A stretch of DNA of 64,000 nt from Larimichthys crocea (Eukaryota; Chordata; Actinopteri; Sciaenidae): NCBI RefSeq assembly GCF_000972845.2, contig NC_040016.1, positions 6,034,701 to 6,098,700 of the forward strand, read 5' to 3'. Below are positions 1 through 9,356 of the stretch, one piece after another; position 1 is the first letter of the stretch; each line of letters starts with the position of its first letter. Position numbers and translations under genes: made by a program. The notes under the pieces are model-generated. The model saw only the letters and a program-made list of their open reading frames with translations. It had not been told where the DNA came from and did no database searches.

Positions 1-4
1 CACT

Positions 5-625
5 GTGATGCAGAGCACCACTCTGCAGTTGTTTGAAATTAACCAAACAACACTGACTCAGTGGCACAACAAGAGACTGAAGAGGCAGGACAGTAGCATT
101 CTGCTGCAAGGGGTCAACCTGCCTGACTCTGTCCCTGTTGCTGCGAGGCCTCTTCCACTTGTTCAAGTGCGCCCTCCTGCCTTACCTCCACGGCCTGGTC
201 CCCATCATCAGTACCACTTGCCCCGGAGTACAGTTGGACAGGCAGTGGATAAGCGGAAGTCAGCAGCTCAGAGGCAGTTATTCTGTAAGCCACCACCTCC
301 AGCTCCATTTTCAAACCCCAGCCCCTTTATTGTGCCAGTTGTGTTTGTGAACCCAACTGAAAACAAACAGATTGTGCCGTCTGGCCCCCTGCCCTCACCA
401 CCGCCGACCCGGAGAGCTTACAACCGGACAGTTGAAAAAAACACATGCCGTCAGTGCCACCTACCATGCACAAGAGAGAATGGTCATGGGCAGTATTATG
501 GAATCATATACTGTCCCAAAAATAACACAGTGCCACTGGGAAAATGGATGGAGGAGATGAGGCGAAAGAGGGAAGAGAAAAAATGCTGTGACATTCTTTG
601 TCAATATGTATATAATATAATGTAA
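5..625 (+). CDS. 3' terminal exon of a proline-rich, Cys-cluster protein of a multi-copy teleost family (partial)
   Basis: The frame is open from the window edge and stops at 623-625, so this is the C-terminal part of a longer protein; its exon start lies at or before base 1. It begins with a TTLQLFEINQTTLTQWHN stretch, continues through a long proline-rich linker (about residues 40-145 of the visible part), then has a small Cys cluster (CRQC, then CTREN, then YC about 15 residues later) followed by a basic Lys/Arg/Glu-rich tail. The Cys spacing suggests a small metal-binding knuckle. I recall similar predicted proteins as a multi-copy, possibly transposon-derived family in fish genomes, but cannot verify that. 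The function is unknown. A canonical AATAAA follows 16 bases after the stop, which supports this as a true terminal exon. The methionine at 8 is not a proven start. Confidence 0.6.
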   Translation: MMQSTTLQLFEINQTTLTQWHNKRLKRQDSSILLQGVNLPDSVPVAARPLPLVQVRPPALPPRPGPHHQYHLPRSTVGQAVDKRKSAAQRQLFCKPPPPAPFSNPSPFIVPVVFVNPTENKQIVPSGPLPSPPPTRRAYNRTVEKNTCRQCHLPCTRENGHGQYYGIIYCPKNNTVPLGKWMEEMRRKREEKKCCDILCQYVYNIM

Positions 626-640
626 ATAGTTTTAAAAGAA

Positions 641-646
641 AATAAA
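641..646 (+). terminator. Polyadenylation signal AATAAA
   Basis: A canonical AATAAA hexamer lies just after the stop codon of the terminal exon at 5-625. This would give a very short 3' UTR. Confidence 0.5.
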
Positions 647-659
647 TGTCTAGATGTTT

Positions 660-1356
660 TCAGAGGCACAAACATGCATACCTTAGCTAGGTATTCACCA
701 TGGAAATTTTCACGTGACATGGTCTCACCTTTTTCTGCAATATATATTAATTAATGTTAGTATATAATAATAGTAGTTATATAATAATAATAATAGTTAA
801 TAATAATAATTGTTATAATAGTTTCTAATTTTCTATTGTTTTTATTTAGGTATTTATCATTTATTTATTCTATTTTAAATTATTAATCTGGTTGTAATAA
901 TTTAATTATTTTCTATATTTGTTCATTTATTGCTTTTATTTTATTTCGGTTATTTATTTTTTTCTGTTTTTATTGCTTCAGGTTTTCTGGTTTCATTTTC
1001 ACACACGTGTGTTTTTGAGTGTTTGTGTGTGTGTTAAATTAGTAATAAATGTGTTACATTTCAGTGTCAAGTGTCTTCACTTTTTTCTGCAAACATGCAT
1101 ACTCATTCATAGAAGACGATGACATTGTTGCAGTACTTTATTCAGAAATTACTATAAAAGTACATTTAGTAGTAGTTTGTGTTACAGGCGTCACGTTCCG
1201 TTGGTGGAATCGAACAGGCGACCTTTGGATCAAGAGCCTCCTATGCTTTTCTACAGTAAAGTGTCATGTTTGGTTAGATTTCTCAAATGAATAGGCCAGA
1301 ATGTGTGCTTTTACTGGTGATGACAGCTGAGGCACATATAACTACAAGTTCATTCC
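660..1356. other. AT-rich non-coding stretch with TAA/TAT repeats
   Basis: The first 300 bases are dominated by imperfect TAA, TAT and ATT repeats, and the rest is ordinary AT-rich sequence. On the minus strand, 1198-1240 contains a tRNA-like B-box (gttcgattcc), possibly the relic of a tRNA-derived SINE. I see no credible gene. Confidence 0.4.
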
Positions 1357-1453
1357 ATTTTTTTCTCTTTTTCTCAAAATTTCCTCTCTTTTCCTTCATC
1401 TTTCTCCTTCCCCCTTCTTCCCCCTCTTTCCTTCTTCTTCCCCCCCTCATACA
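1357..1453 (+). repeat. Polypyrimidine (CTT/CCT-rich) tract
   Basis: This is about 95 bases of nearly pure C/T made of CTT, CCT and TCC units, directly upstream of a tRNA-derived SINE head. It is low-complexity sequence. Confidence 0.8.
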
Positions 1454-1472
1454 GACTATTGTTCCCCAGCTT

Positions 1473-1600
1473 TAGCGGAGTTGGTAGAGCATCCGCCCAT
1501 GTACAGTTCAAAGGCTCAGTCCTTGCCGTGGCAGCTCAGGGTTCAAATCTGACCTGTGGCTCTTTCCTTCATGTCATTCCCCATCTCTCTCTCTCTCTCA
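1473..1600 (+). mobile_element. tRNA-derived SINE, tail truncated
   Basis: The head resembles a tRNA gene, with an A-box-like segment (tagcggagttggtagagc) and, about 50 bases on, a B-box-like segment (gggttcaaatctgacc). It is followed by the body typical of percomorph tRNA-SINEs (ttcatgtcattcccc, then CT repeats). The usual 3' part (tcctgtcactcttcagctgtc...aataaag) is missing here but is present in the related tail at 3078-3178, so this copy has lost its 3' end inside the CT tract. Confidence 0.6.
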
Positions 1601-1720
1601 AAGTCTCACAACTTTTACAGCAAAAACAAAAGTTATTTTATTTTGGTTGTTTGAAGGCGTTTCTCTTTAGTTTTGATGTGCTAGTCATCACTTTCTGGCA
1701 GCTCTCAGTGATGTCAATCT
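1601..1720 (+). repeat. Repeat A, copy 1
   Basis: This 120-base segment recurs at 3191-3310 with one visible substitution (ctagtc against ctcgtc). It directly follows a SINE tail in both places, so it belonged to a larger duplicated block. It has no coding content. Confidence 0.8.
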
Positions 1721-1734
1721 CAATCAGTGATGTC

Positions 1735-2828
1735 AGTTTAGAGACTGTGTATGTTTTTTATTCAGTCCACTACCCGTGTACTGATGTCTCTGTACTGATA
1801 TAGTTAAGAGTGGGAAGGCTGTTTTCGACCTGAAGACGGACCAGATACCCGGATACAGAGTGACTTGGACTTGGACGTGGACTTCATCGGTGCATGCTTT
1901 TGGTGACGGCCGAGGAGGGAAAGACACGCTGAGGTGGCTGTGGTGAGACCAGGACCTGCTGCTGAACCTGTACCTGTGCCGTTTGGATCACAGACAAGCC
2001 AGGAGTTATCGCTAAGGTACCAAGTTTTTATTTTGCTCATTGGAGAGCGAAACGGCCATTCTGTTTTGGGCTGCCACAATCACGAGCATCGATCCAGGCC
2101 TGCAACGTTTTATTTTGTTTTAAGTACCCTGAGTTTTGCCGGCTTGAGGTGACATTTATGCTAAGGTGTGTGTGAGTGGGCCCACTGAACCTGAGTTTGT
2201 TGTGTTTATATGTTTACCTGGAAGAGGGTTAATTAAGGTTTTATAACTGAATCTACTTAGGGTTGAAAGTGAAAGTTTACTTATTCTCTTGCAGTAATGT
2301 GGTAAAGTAAGAGTGTTTCTTTGAAGGAAGAAAAAGTGTAAATTTCATTTTGAAGTGTGGAAGAACTTTCCTATAATTTTATTTCATGTTTTTTGTTTCC
2401 AAAACTCATCCTTTTGATAAGTAAATAATTGAGTATTATTTTTCTAAAATCTGAGTGGTGTGATTTTATTGCATTTACCTGATAGTAGGGACTAATTTCA
2501 TATTTAAGAGACAGATAGACACTTTTGGTTTAGAATTGGTAGTGAAACTAAAGCTATAAAAGGTGAATTCATCAAAGGTGTGTTTAAATAATTTCATGTG
2601 TTTAATGTAAAAAGAGATCCAAGATAATTATTAAAACTGAGTTAATCAGGGTTAACAGCATTTGATAAAGAATCCAAAAGCCCTTCCCTAATCAATATAT
2701 CTACTAAGGGGAGCGCTACATATAGAACAGCTGCTCAGATCACCCTCATGTAAAACACTGTTGGTCAAGTATTTAAGCTTGATGGCTGCATTTGAGAACT
2801 TGGTTATGAGTGCAGTGGGGCTATGTAT
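1735..2828 (+). repeat. Repeat B, copy 1 (about 1.1 kb, unclassified)
   Basis: This segment is repeated at 5935-7076. The first 50 bases after the shared 'agttta' are identical in both copies. The next 350 bases differ only slightly. The rest differs by many one- and two-base insertions and deletions. The GC-richer part (about 1805-2080) has short open frames on both strands in both copies, but no recognisable protein. It may be a transposable element or a segmental duplicate; I cannot classify it. Confidence 0.8.
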
Positions 2829-3077
2829 CTTTTTAGCAGGTGTTAAGTAATGTAACCTGTAACATGTTTCATAAATTACAAATAAAGAATATGACTTGGC
2901 TGCAGCTCTTAAAAACACTTCAGTCAAAGGTTTTCTTTTTTTTTTTCTTTAATCCATGAAAATATTAATAACTTCAGTTATCTCATGACACAAAGATAGA
3001 AGTCCTACGGAACGATACGGAGAGTCGCTGCTGGGACGCTGCTTACTGGGGACTCACGTAGGTGCAGGTCACGTAAG

Positions 3078-3094
3078 TGCCTTCATGTCATTCC

Positions 3095-3136
<42 letters not shown>

Positions 3137-3178
3137 ACATTCCTGTCACTCTTCAGCTGTCTATCAAATAAAGCTCTT
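3078..3178 (+). mobile_element. tRNA-SINE 3' tail with (CT)n
   Basis: The order is 'cttcatgtcattccccat', a pure CT run (3098-3133), then 'tcctgtcactcttcagctgtctatcaaataaagc'. This is the canonical 3' part of a widespread percomorph tRNA-derived SINE. The tRNA-like head is not recognisable upstream, so the copy is 5'-truncated or was joined by rearrangement. Confidence 0.65.
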
Positions 3179-3190
3179 TTTTAGTGAAAT

Positions 3191-3310
3191 AAGTCTCACA
3201 ACTTTTACAGCAAAAACAAAAGTTATTTTATTTTGGTTGTTTGAAGGCGTTTCTCTTTAGTTTTGATGTGCTCGTCATCACTTTCTGGCAGCTCTCAGTG
3301 ATGTCAATCT
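3191..3310 (+). repeat. Repeat A, copy 2
   Basis: It is nearly identical to 1601-1720. In copy 1 repeat A runs almost straight into repeat B, but here repeat A stops at 'gatgtcaatct' and B resumes only at 5935. That places about 2.6 kb of other sequence between the two halves. Confidence 0.8.
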
Positions 3311-4287
3311 TTTAATGGCAATGACACATTGGACTGGAAACTGGGAACATTGTGCTAAGGCTTGGGCTAAAAGCTGGGAGGACTGGGGATCCAGGGTGGG
3401 GAAGCAAGGTTGACACGGCAAGACAAGCCAGGGAAGTCAGGACTGCAGGGGAAGAGAAGACGTAGTTAGAAAAGGAAAAAAACAGACACGGACAGAAAAC
3501 TATGTGAAAAATATGATAATTATAATACAAAATTGATATGTTTAGTCTTTGCATAGTAGTAGAGTATAGGTCCTCCCTGGTTGTTCGCAGGCTTGTGTAT
3601 CGGTATGGCTGTACGTTCAGGTGTGTATTTTATATTCCCACGCATGTGCACGGTACTGCCGTACTCTGCGGGAGCATGAGTGGTTAACCAGTGCTCACTA
3701 TCCTGTTTGGCTTTATGCCCAGGCAAAGGTGAACACTCTTACCCCTAAAATACACTGCATGTGGAATGACTCTGGAACGTTTAAATTTTAGTCAATGTGT
3801 CAGCTCACACAGTCTCCGGTTCTGCTGCGATACGGTTACGGAATGACTGCGGGGTCCGGCAGCTCTCCGCAATACATACGCAGAGCTTCTATTTTTCCCG
3901 GACACCGGAGCACGGCGCATACAATTCAGCACAGAGCAGATTGTGCGGGGAAGGAAATTAGGTACAAAATACAAAATAAAACCCCAGTTGATTTTAAAAA
4001 TAAAATTCACCGCGGATTGAGTTTCATTACAAGAACGCGTCATAATGGACGGGGCCAACCTGAAGTCAACAGGTCAGAGGTTTTTTGTTCCCCATGGATC
4101 CTAATGTAAAAAGGAGAGCAACAGATAGATATTTGGGTTTTTATTCTGTCTTTGGATCCTTTGTTTTTGGGGGTTTTTTTTAATTATAGATGTTGAATTA
4201 TAGCTTTCCTTGTTTGATTTGAGTCATGATGATGTTGGCCTGAACATGAGGAAATTTTCTCTATCCGGACCTCCTGAAATCTTAATT
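3311..4287. other. Non-coding segment between repeat A and the L1 remnant
   Basis: This stretch has no recognisable gene. It is the left part of the 2.6-kb interval that separates the two halves of the A-B repeat. Short open frames on both strands look like chance. Confidence 0.3.
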
Positions 4288-5012
4288 GACTACCCCTGAT
4301 ATAGGCCCATGTCTTTGTTGAATACAGACCTATGTATATTAACATCCATGTTAGCGAGACATGTTAATAAAATTATAACAAACATTATTCACACCGATCA
4401 GACTGTGTTTATTACTGGAAGATACTATGGCGACAGGCAATACTTTTGCAGGCAATACCTTTCAAACATTGAGACGATTCTAATTTGGCCCTAAATTCAT
4501 CAAGTGGATACAAATACTATACTCCAATCCACAAGCTGCGGTTAAAGTGAACAGGTTTTTATCAAACCAGTTTGCTTTGGAGCGAGGATATAGACAGGGC
4601 TGTTCTCTATCGCCTCTGTTGTTTATTCAAGTATCAAACCATTAGCACAGCTTATAAGGGATGATTATAACATAAACGGATTGAAAATAAAGGAGAACAA
4701 CATAAGTTATCATTATACGCAGATGACGTGCTCCTGTATCTAGTTGAACCTACAATAACAATTCCACATTTAAAGGACACCATCTCCACATTTGGGTATA
4801 TTTCAGGATATAAAGTTAATACAGACAAAATGATGGCCATGGATATAGGTTATACAATTTCTCAAACAGTCAAGGTCCAGAGTGGGTACAAATCGTCCAA
4901 AGATGGCATTACATACCTCTGCATCAAAAGTCCCCGATTGTTAGAAAATGTATATGACATGAATTACAGAACCATAATTAAAAATACATGGATTAAAGTT
5001 CTCCGTCATTAA
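4288..5012 (+). mobile_element. L1-type LINE reverse-transcriptase remnant
   Basis: Translated in pieces, this shows hallmarks of the L1-clade reverse transcriptase in the right order: YRPMSLLN at the start, then IIHTDQTVFITGR, then FGPKFIKW, then RGYRQGCSLSPLLF, then the catalytic LSLYADD box near 4710-4735, then FGYISGYKVN. The pieces lie in different frames. The stretch that should carry the first catalytic aspartate (the AFD motif, between the ITGR and FGPKF segments) is deleted. It is therefore a dead, internally deleted fossil. The endonuclease domain, ORF1 and 3' end are not seen. Confidence 0.85.
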
Positions 5013-5934
5013 AACAGATTTCCGTCATTCAGAGTTCACAGAGGCCACTTATGAGATCAATGGATCTCATCAATGGAGGTGGAACAAGTGTTGGCTGATG
5101 GCTTTTTTTTATTGACAGATTGTCACACAGCGAATGGTATTGTTTACATTGTGTGCACACATGACCAGTGACAATATAAGGGCTCACACAGGGCGGGATC
5201 TCAACACGGAGCATCATGCTAAAGTTTAGCTGCTTAGCTAGCATGGACTCTTTGTGCTGCAGCATTATCAATTAGTTTTTTGACTAGTTGTAAAGCCTCA
5301 GAGCTTCACTTTGATTGTTAACAGCATGGTAGTGATGACAGAAAGGTGAGAGCTCATCACCACACCCAAACTGTCACAAGGCTGCAAAATTTGCTCTTAT
5401 TGTTATTTAATTCTGATGCTGTTTGTTTGATGTATTTTTCTGTTAAATGATAAGGGGCTCACTTGAAACAATATTAATAATAATAATTAATGAGAATAAT
5501 GATGAATGAGAATAAGTAGAAAAATAATGTAGTGAAAAGTTTTGTGGATGGTTGATTATTTTGAGATTAGTTTGATTTCGTATACTGTAAAAGACAAAAA
5601 GAAAAGTGTGTATATGTAACCTGGTTAAAAATGTGGGTAAAAAGGTTGTTGAAGCTATAGAATAAATAGTAGTATAAATACTATTAAAATCATTTAAAAT
5701 GTATGATGTGTTTGTTAAAAAATGCAATGTTTTCCTGGAAAATGTCTAGACCAGCAGTTATGGGCTTAATAACACGCTGCAGGAGCGTCAGGTTTTTTCA
5801 GGTTTTCAGCACGGACAGTGTGTTTGCTGGGTGAGAGGAGCAGGCTAAAAAATAAAACAAGTAAAAAGTGTAACTGTAGAGCGCACAAAGCTTTGTGAGT
5901 TTGCATTAAGAGCACAAGAGAAATTTCGACACGG
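5013..5934. other. Non-coding segment right of the L1 remnant
   Basis: This sequence is intergenic-like and rather AT-rich in its middle (5460-5720). No gene is recognised. It completes the interval that splits repeat A from repeat B in the second copy. The left end could be L1-derived 3' sequence, but nothing shows that directly. Confidence 0.3.
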
Positions 5935-7076
5935 AGTTTAGAGACTGTGTATGTTTTTTATTCAGTCCACTACCCGTGTACTGATGTCTCCAAATATAGT
6001 AACTAACCCAGTTTAACTGATTAAGAGTGGGAAGGCTGTTTTCGACCTGAAGACGGACCAGATACCCGGATACAGAGTGACTTGGACTTGGACGTGGACT
6101 TCATCGGTGCATGCTTTTGGTGACGGCCGAGGAGGGAAAGACACGCTGAGGTGGCTGTGGTGAGACCCGGACCTGCTGCTGAACCTGTACCTGTGCCGTT
6201 TGGATCACAGACAAGCCAGGAGTTATCGCTAAGGTACCAAGTTTTTATTTTGCTCATTGGAGAGCGAAACGGCCATTCTGTTTTGGGCTGCCACGATCAC
6301 GAGCATCGATCCAGGCCTGCAACGTTTTATTTTGTTTTAAGTACCCTGAGTTTTTGCTCGGCTTGAGGGACATCTTAATGCTAAGTGGCTGTGTTTGAGT
6401 GGGGCCCACTGGAACTGAGTTTGTTCTGTCTTATGTTTACCTGGAAGGGGTGTTAATTAGGTTTTTATTAACTGCATCCATTTAGGGTTGAAGTGAAAGT
6501 TTACTTATTCTCTTGCAGTAAGTGTGGTAAGTAACGAGGTGTTTCTTGAAAGGAGAAAAAAAGTGTGTAAATTTCATTTTGAGTGTGGGAAGAACTTTCC
6601 CTATAATTATTGCAGTTTTTTGTTTCCAAAACTCATCCTTTTGATACGTTACATAATAATCTTGAGTATTACTTTTACTAAAATCGAGTGAGTGGTTGTG
6701 ATTTTATTTGCATTACCTGTAGTAGGGACAAATGTCATATTTAAGAGACCAGATAGACACTTTTTTGGTTTAGAATTGGTATGAAAACAAAGCTTACTAA
6801 AAGGTGAATTCATCAAGGTGTGTTTAAATAATTTCTATGTGTTTAATGTAAAAAAGAGATCTCTATAACTTATTAAAACTGAGTTAATCCAGGGTAACAA
6901 GCATTTGATACAAGAATCAAAAGCCCTTCCCTATCATATATTTACTAAAGGGGGGACGCGCTACATATAGAACAGTCTGCGCTCAGATCACCCTCATGTA
7001 AAACACTGTTGTCAATGATATTTTACCGTTGATGGCTGCATTCTCAGAACTTGTATGGTGCAGTGGGGCTATGTAT
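5935..7076 (+). repeat. Repeat B, copy 2, truncated by an assembly gap
   Basis: It matches 1735-2828 and stops exactly at the N gap. It differs early on by a replacement of about 15-20 bases just after 'gtactgatgtctc', and later by frequent single-base indels, many in homopolymer runs, which become denser towards the gap. That pattern fits low-coverage long-read gap filling as well as real divergence. Confidence 0.8.
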
Positions 7077-7086
7077 NNNNNNNNNN
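7077..7086. other. Assembly gap (10 N)
   Basis: A run of ten N. The left flank is a copy of 1735-2828 and the right flank is a copy of the 8267-8466 unit, so both sides are repeats. The join should be treated as unproven. Confidence 1.
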
Positions 7087-7285
7087 CTTGAGTTCTTAAT
7101 GTCTCTACACTGGTGTCCAAAGTCTTGACTTGGCTGTGTACTGTTATCTAAAACCAAGTATATTTAGTGTGGGCTCCATTTTATGATTTTATGCTGATTA
7201 ATCAATGAAAGTTCGAGGTTACAGCTATAATACTGGATACGGTTGACTTAGAGTTTAGGGTGTGGCGATCAAAATACATATATCT
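7087..7285 (+). repeat. tRNA-Ser array flank unit, copy 1
   Basis: The unit begins 'cttgagttcttaatgtctctacac' and ends 'gtggcgatcaaaatacata'. Related units occur at 7793-7925 (5'-truncated) and 8267-8466. In copies 1 and 2 the unit leads into a tRNA-Ser gene; in copy 1 a SINE has been inserted just before the tRNA. Confidence 0.8.
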
Positions 7286-7500
7286 GGGGCGGTCGGTGGC
7301 GTAGTGGGTTAAGCGGCCGCCTCGTGTGTAAGAGGCTATAGTCCTCGCTGCAGCTGGCCCCGGTTCGAATCCCGCATCGGACGGCCATTTGCTGCGTGTC
7401 ATTCCCCCTCTCTCTGCCCCCTGCTTCCTGTCTATCTTCAACTGTCCTATCATTAAAGGCATAAAAAAAAGGCCAAAAAAATATACTTAAAAAAAAAAAA
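7286..7500 (+). mobile_element. Complete tRNA-derived SINE with target-site duplication
   Basis: The tRNA-like head has an A box (gtggcgtagtgggttaagcg) and a B box (ggttcgaatcc). The body has the percomorph 'tgtcattccccctctctctgcc' and 'cttcctgtctatcttcaactgtcc' segments, and the 3' end is A-rich. It is flanked by the perfect 15-base direct repeat 'aaaatacatatatct' at 7271-7285 and 7501-7515. The paralogous unit at 7911-7940 is an unoccupied site ('gcgatcaaaatacatgtatc' followed directly by the tRNA leader). This is a clean retrotransposition event with both boundaries resolved. Confidence 0.9.
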
Positions 7501-7525
7501 AAAATACATATATCTTTGTTCATAG

Positions 7526-7607
7526 GCTGTGATGGCCGAGTGGTTAAGTCGTTGGACTTGAAATCCAATGCGGTATCCCCACGCAGGTTCAAACCCTGCT
7601 CACAGCG
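7526..7607 (+). tRNA. tRNA-Ser (anticodon TGA), copy 1, possibly degenerate
   Basis: The length is 82 bases, the class II size. The acceptor stem GCTGTGA pairs with TCACAGC, followed by discriminator G. The anticodon arm is TTGGA-CTTGAAA-TCCAA, which gives anticodon TGA. The T arm is GCAGG-TTCAAAC-CCTGC. Compared with copy 2 it has T for G in the D region (taagtcg) and changes that weaken the long variable arm (gcggtatccccacgc). The body is otherwise intact. The T-loop TTCAAAC, rather than the usual TTCGAAC, is shared by both copies. Confidence 0.85.
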
Positions 7608-7792
7608 ACTGGTGCTTGAATACTTGCAGAAATGAGGTGTTTCTGACAACAGCTCTTCTCTGTGCTGTTGTGACTCCTTGAGACAAGGGTCTTCAATTGG
7701 GAAGAATGATTCGATGTCTTTGGAATGTTTGAAGCTTGAAAAGTTGTGAAAATTTCTAAGACTGACTCATTGTGTTCAAAACTTCACATCGT

Positions 7793-7943
7793 TTTCTAAA
7801 ACCAAGTATATTTAGTGTGGGCTCCATTTTATGATTTTATGCTGATTAATCCATGAAACTTCGAGATTACAGCTATAATACTGGATACGGCTGACTTAGA
7901 GTTTAGGGTGTGGCGATCAAAATACATGTATCATTCTTCATAG
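7793..7943 (+). repeat. tRNA-Ser array flank unit, copy 2 (5'-truncated)
   Basis: It matches the second half of the copy 1 unit from 'ttctaaaaccaagtatattta' to 'gtggcgatcaaaatacatgtatc' and leads straight into the second tRNA-Ser. It lacks the SINE and so gives the pre-insertion state. Confidence 0.75.
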
Positions 7944-8025
7944 GCTGTGATGGCCGAGTGGTTAAGGCGTTGGACTTGAAATCCAATGGGGTATCCCCGC
8001 GCAGGTTCAAACCCTGCTCACAGCG
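7944..8025 (+). tRNA. tRNA-Ser (anticodon TGA), copy 2
   Basis: All class II tRNA-Ser elements are present: acceptor GCTGTGA/TCACAGC plus G, canonical D arm (ggccgagtggttaaggc), anticodon loop CTTGAAA with TGA, a paired variable arm (ggggtatcccc), and T arm GCAGG/CCTGC. The length is 82 bases with no intron. This copy is closer to the eukaryotic consensus than copy 1 and is the more likely functional gene. Confidence 0.93.
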
Positions 8026-8154
8026 GCTGACACTTGAAATTGAGTGTCACAAAGGACTTCAATTGGTGAAAAACGACTTGATGTCATTGGAATCCCCCTC
8101 TAAAACCAAACTGTTGTGGTTTGACGGTCAGTTTGGGGTGGTTTGTTCCCTGTG

Positions 8155-8181
8155 CAGGTTCAAACCCTGCTCACAGTGCTT
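8155..8181 (+). pseudogene. tRNA-Ser 3' fragment
   Basis: The segment 'gcaggttcaaaccctgctcacag' matches the T arm and 3' acceptor strand of the two intact copies. It is followed by 'tgcttgaatacttg', which resembles the 3' flank of copy 1. The 5' two thirds of the tRNA are missing, so this is a dead relic left by unequal exchange or deletion in the array. Confidence 0.8.
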
Positions 8182-8266
8182 GAATACTTGTGGAAATTTT
8201 TAAGACTGACTCATTGTGTTCGAAATCCCCTTCTAAAACTTAACAGTTGGCAATCAGTTTGGTTTG

Positions 8267-8466
8267 CTTGAGTTCTTAATGTCTCTACACTGGTGTCCAA
8301 AGTCTTGACTTGGCTGTGTACTGTTATCTAAAACCAAGTATATCTAGTGTGGGCTCCATTTTATGATTTCATGCTGATTAAACCATAGGGCTTGAGCATG
8401 AAAGTTTCAGGTTACAGCTATAATACTGGATACGGCTGACTTAGTGTTTAGGGTGTGGCAATCAAA
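8267..8466 (+). repeat. tRNA-Ser array flank unit, copy 3 (no tRNA attached)
   Basis: It is the full-length counterpart of 7087-7285, with a short extra insertion ('catagggcttgagcatgaaag') and a few substitutions. It ends at 'gtgtggcaatcaaaa', where the other copies continue into tRNA-Ser; here unrelated sequence follows. Confidence 0.8.
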
Positions 8467-9350
8467 AGGTGAGGCCTGAAAGCGCACACTATATGTTATC
8501 CACCGTGCTTCTTCCGCTTGTCATTCTTACGCCATTCTTTTGGCTCGTTTCTCCTCCCAGAGTTTTTGTCGCACACGCACAAAACAGGTATCAAAACGTG
8601 TGGCTCGGTCCGGATCGATGTGCTATGACTTTTCTAAGAGTTTCGGCAAACGGTTTTGCCAAAAATCGCCAAAAACCAGGCGAGAGTTAGAGTGAGTGAT
8701 GTGGAGAGGGAGAGGAAAATTAGTCTAAAAATAAATTTGTAAACTGCGATTGTGGCCGCAAATGTCAAGCTACAGAAATCATTTATAGCTAGAAACGTAG
8801 GAAAATGTATCGTCTCACTCACATTCACCTGCTAAAGCTGTCGGATATATAGTTTTGGCGGGAGACGCAAAGATGCGGCAGCAACATACATCGACAGCCA
8901 CATAGACTGCCATGTTAAAAAGGCTGGAAATTTTCTGGAGGAAAGCAGAAGTAACGTTTCTCTGAATTGCTGTAGATGGCACATTTCTTCATTTATCGAC
9001 ACAAAACAACTATGTAGACGTTCAGAAAGGGCTCAGGATGCTCAAAGTTAAGCCGGTTCAATGATTGGAAATATGGTTTGGCCCTCTTCGAGGGATGGTC
9101 TCCGCATTTTCTCTCTCTCTCTGTCAGCATTCCCAACTGACATTCTAACAGGTGCAGTAAGTGCTCTGCTGATTAGAGTTAGTCCTGGTTGCTTGGCAAC
9201 CTCAAGCCTGCCTGAAGGAGGAGAGGGGGGAGGGGCTGGCAGGCAGAAGCCAGCAGGCAGAACCCGAGCGGCCATTTTAGCAGTTATTGGCATTTAATTC
9301 GAACTTGTCTGTCTAAAATGACAGACAGAGACAGCAGAGCAGAGCAACTA
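8467..9350. other. CpG-richer, promoter-like or repeat-derived stretch
   Basis: This interval is richer in CpG than its surroundings. It contains a TATA-like 'gatatatag' near 8846, a near-perfect RFX-type inverted repeat GGTTGCTTGGCAACC at 9187-9201, and a YY1-like 'gcggccatttt' near 9269. It could be a promoter or part of an unclassified repeat. No coding exon can be identified. Confidence 0.35.
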
Positions 9351-9356
9351 GTGTGT

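Noticed and set aside
1804..2152. Open frames on both strands of repeat B
   Set aside because: They are present in both copies simply because the copies are near-identical here; no domain was recognised, and both strands are open at once.
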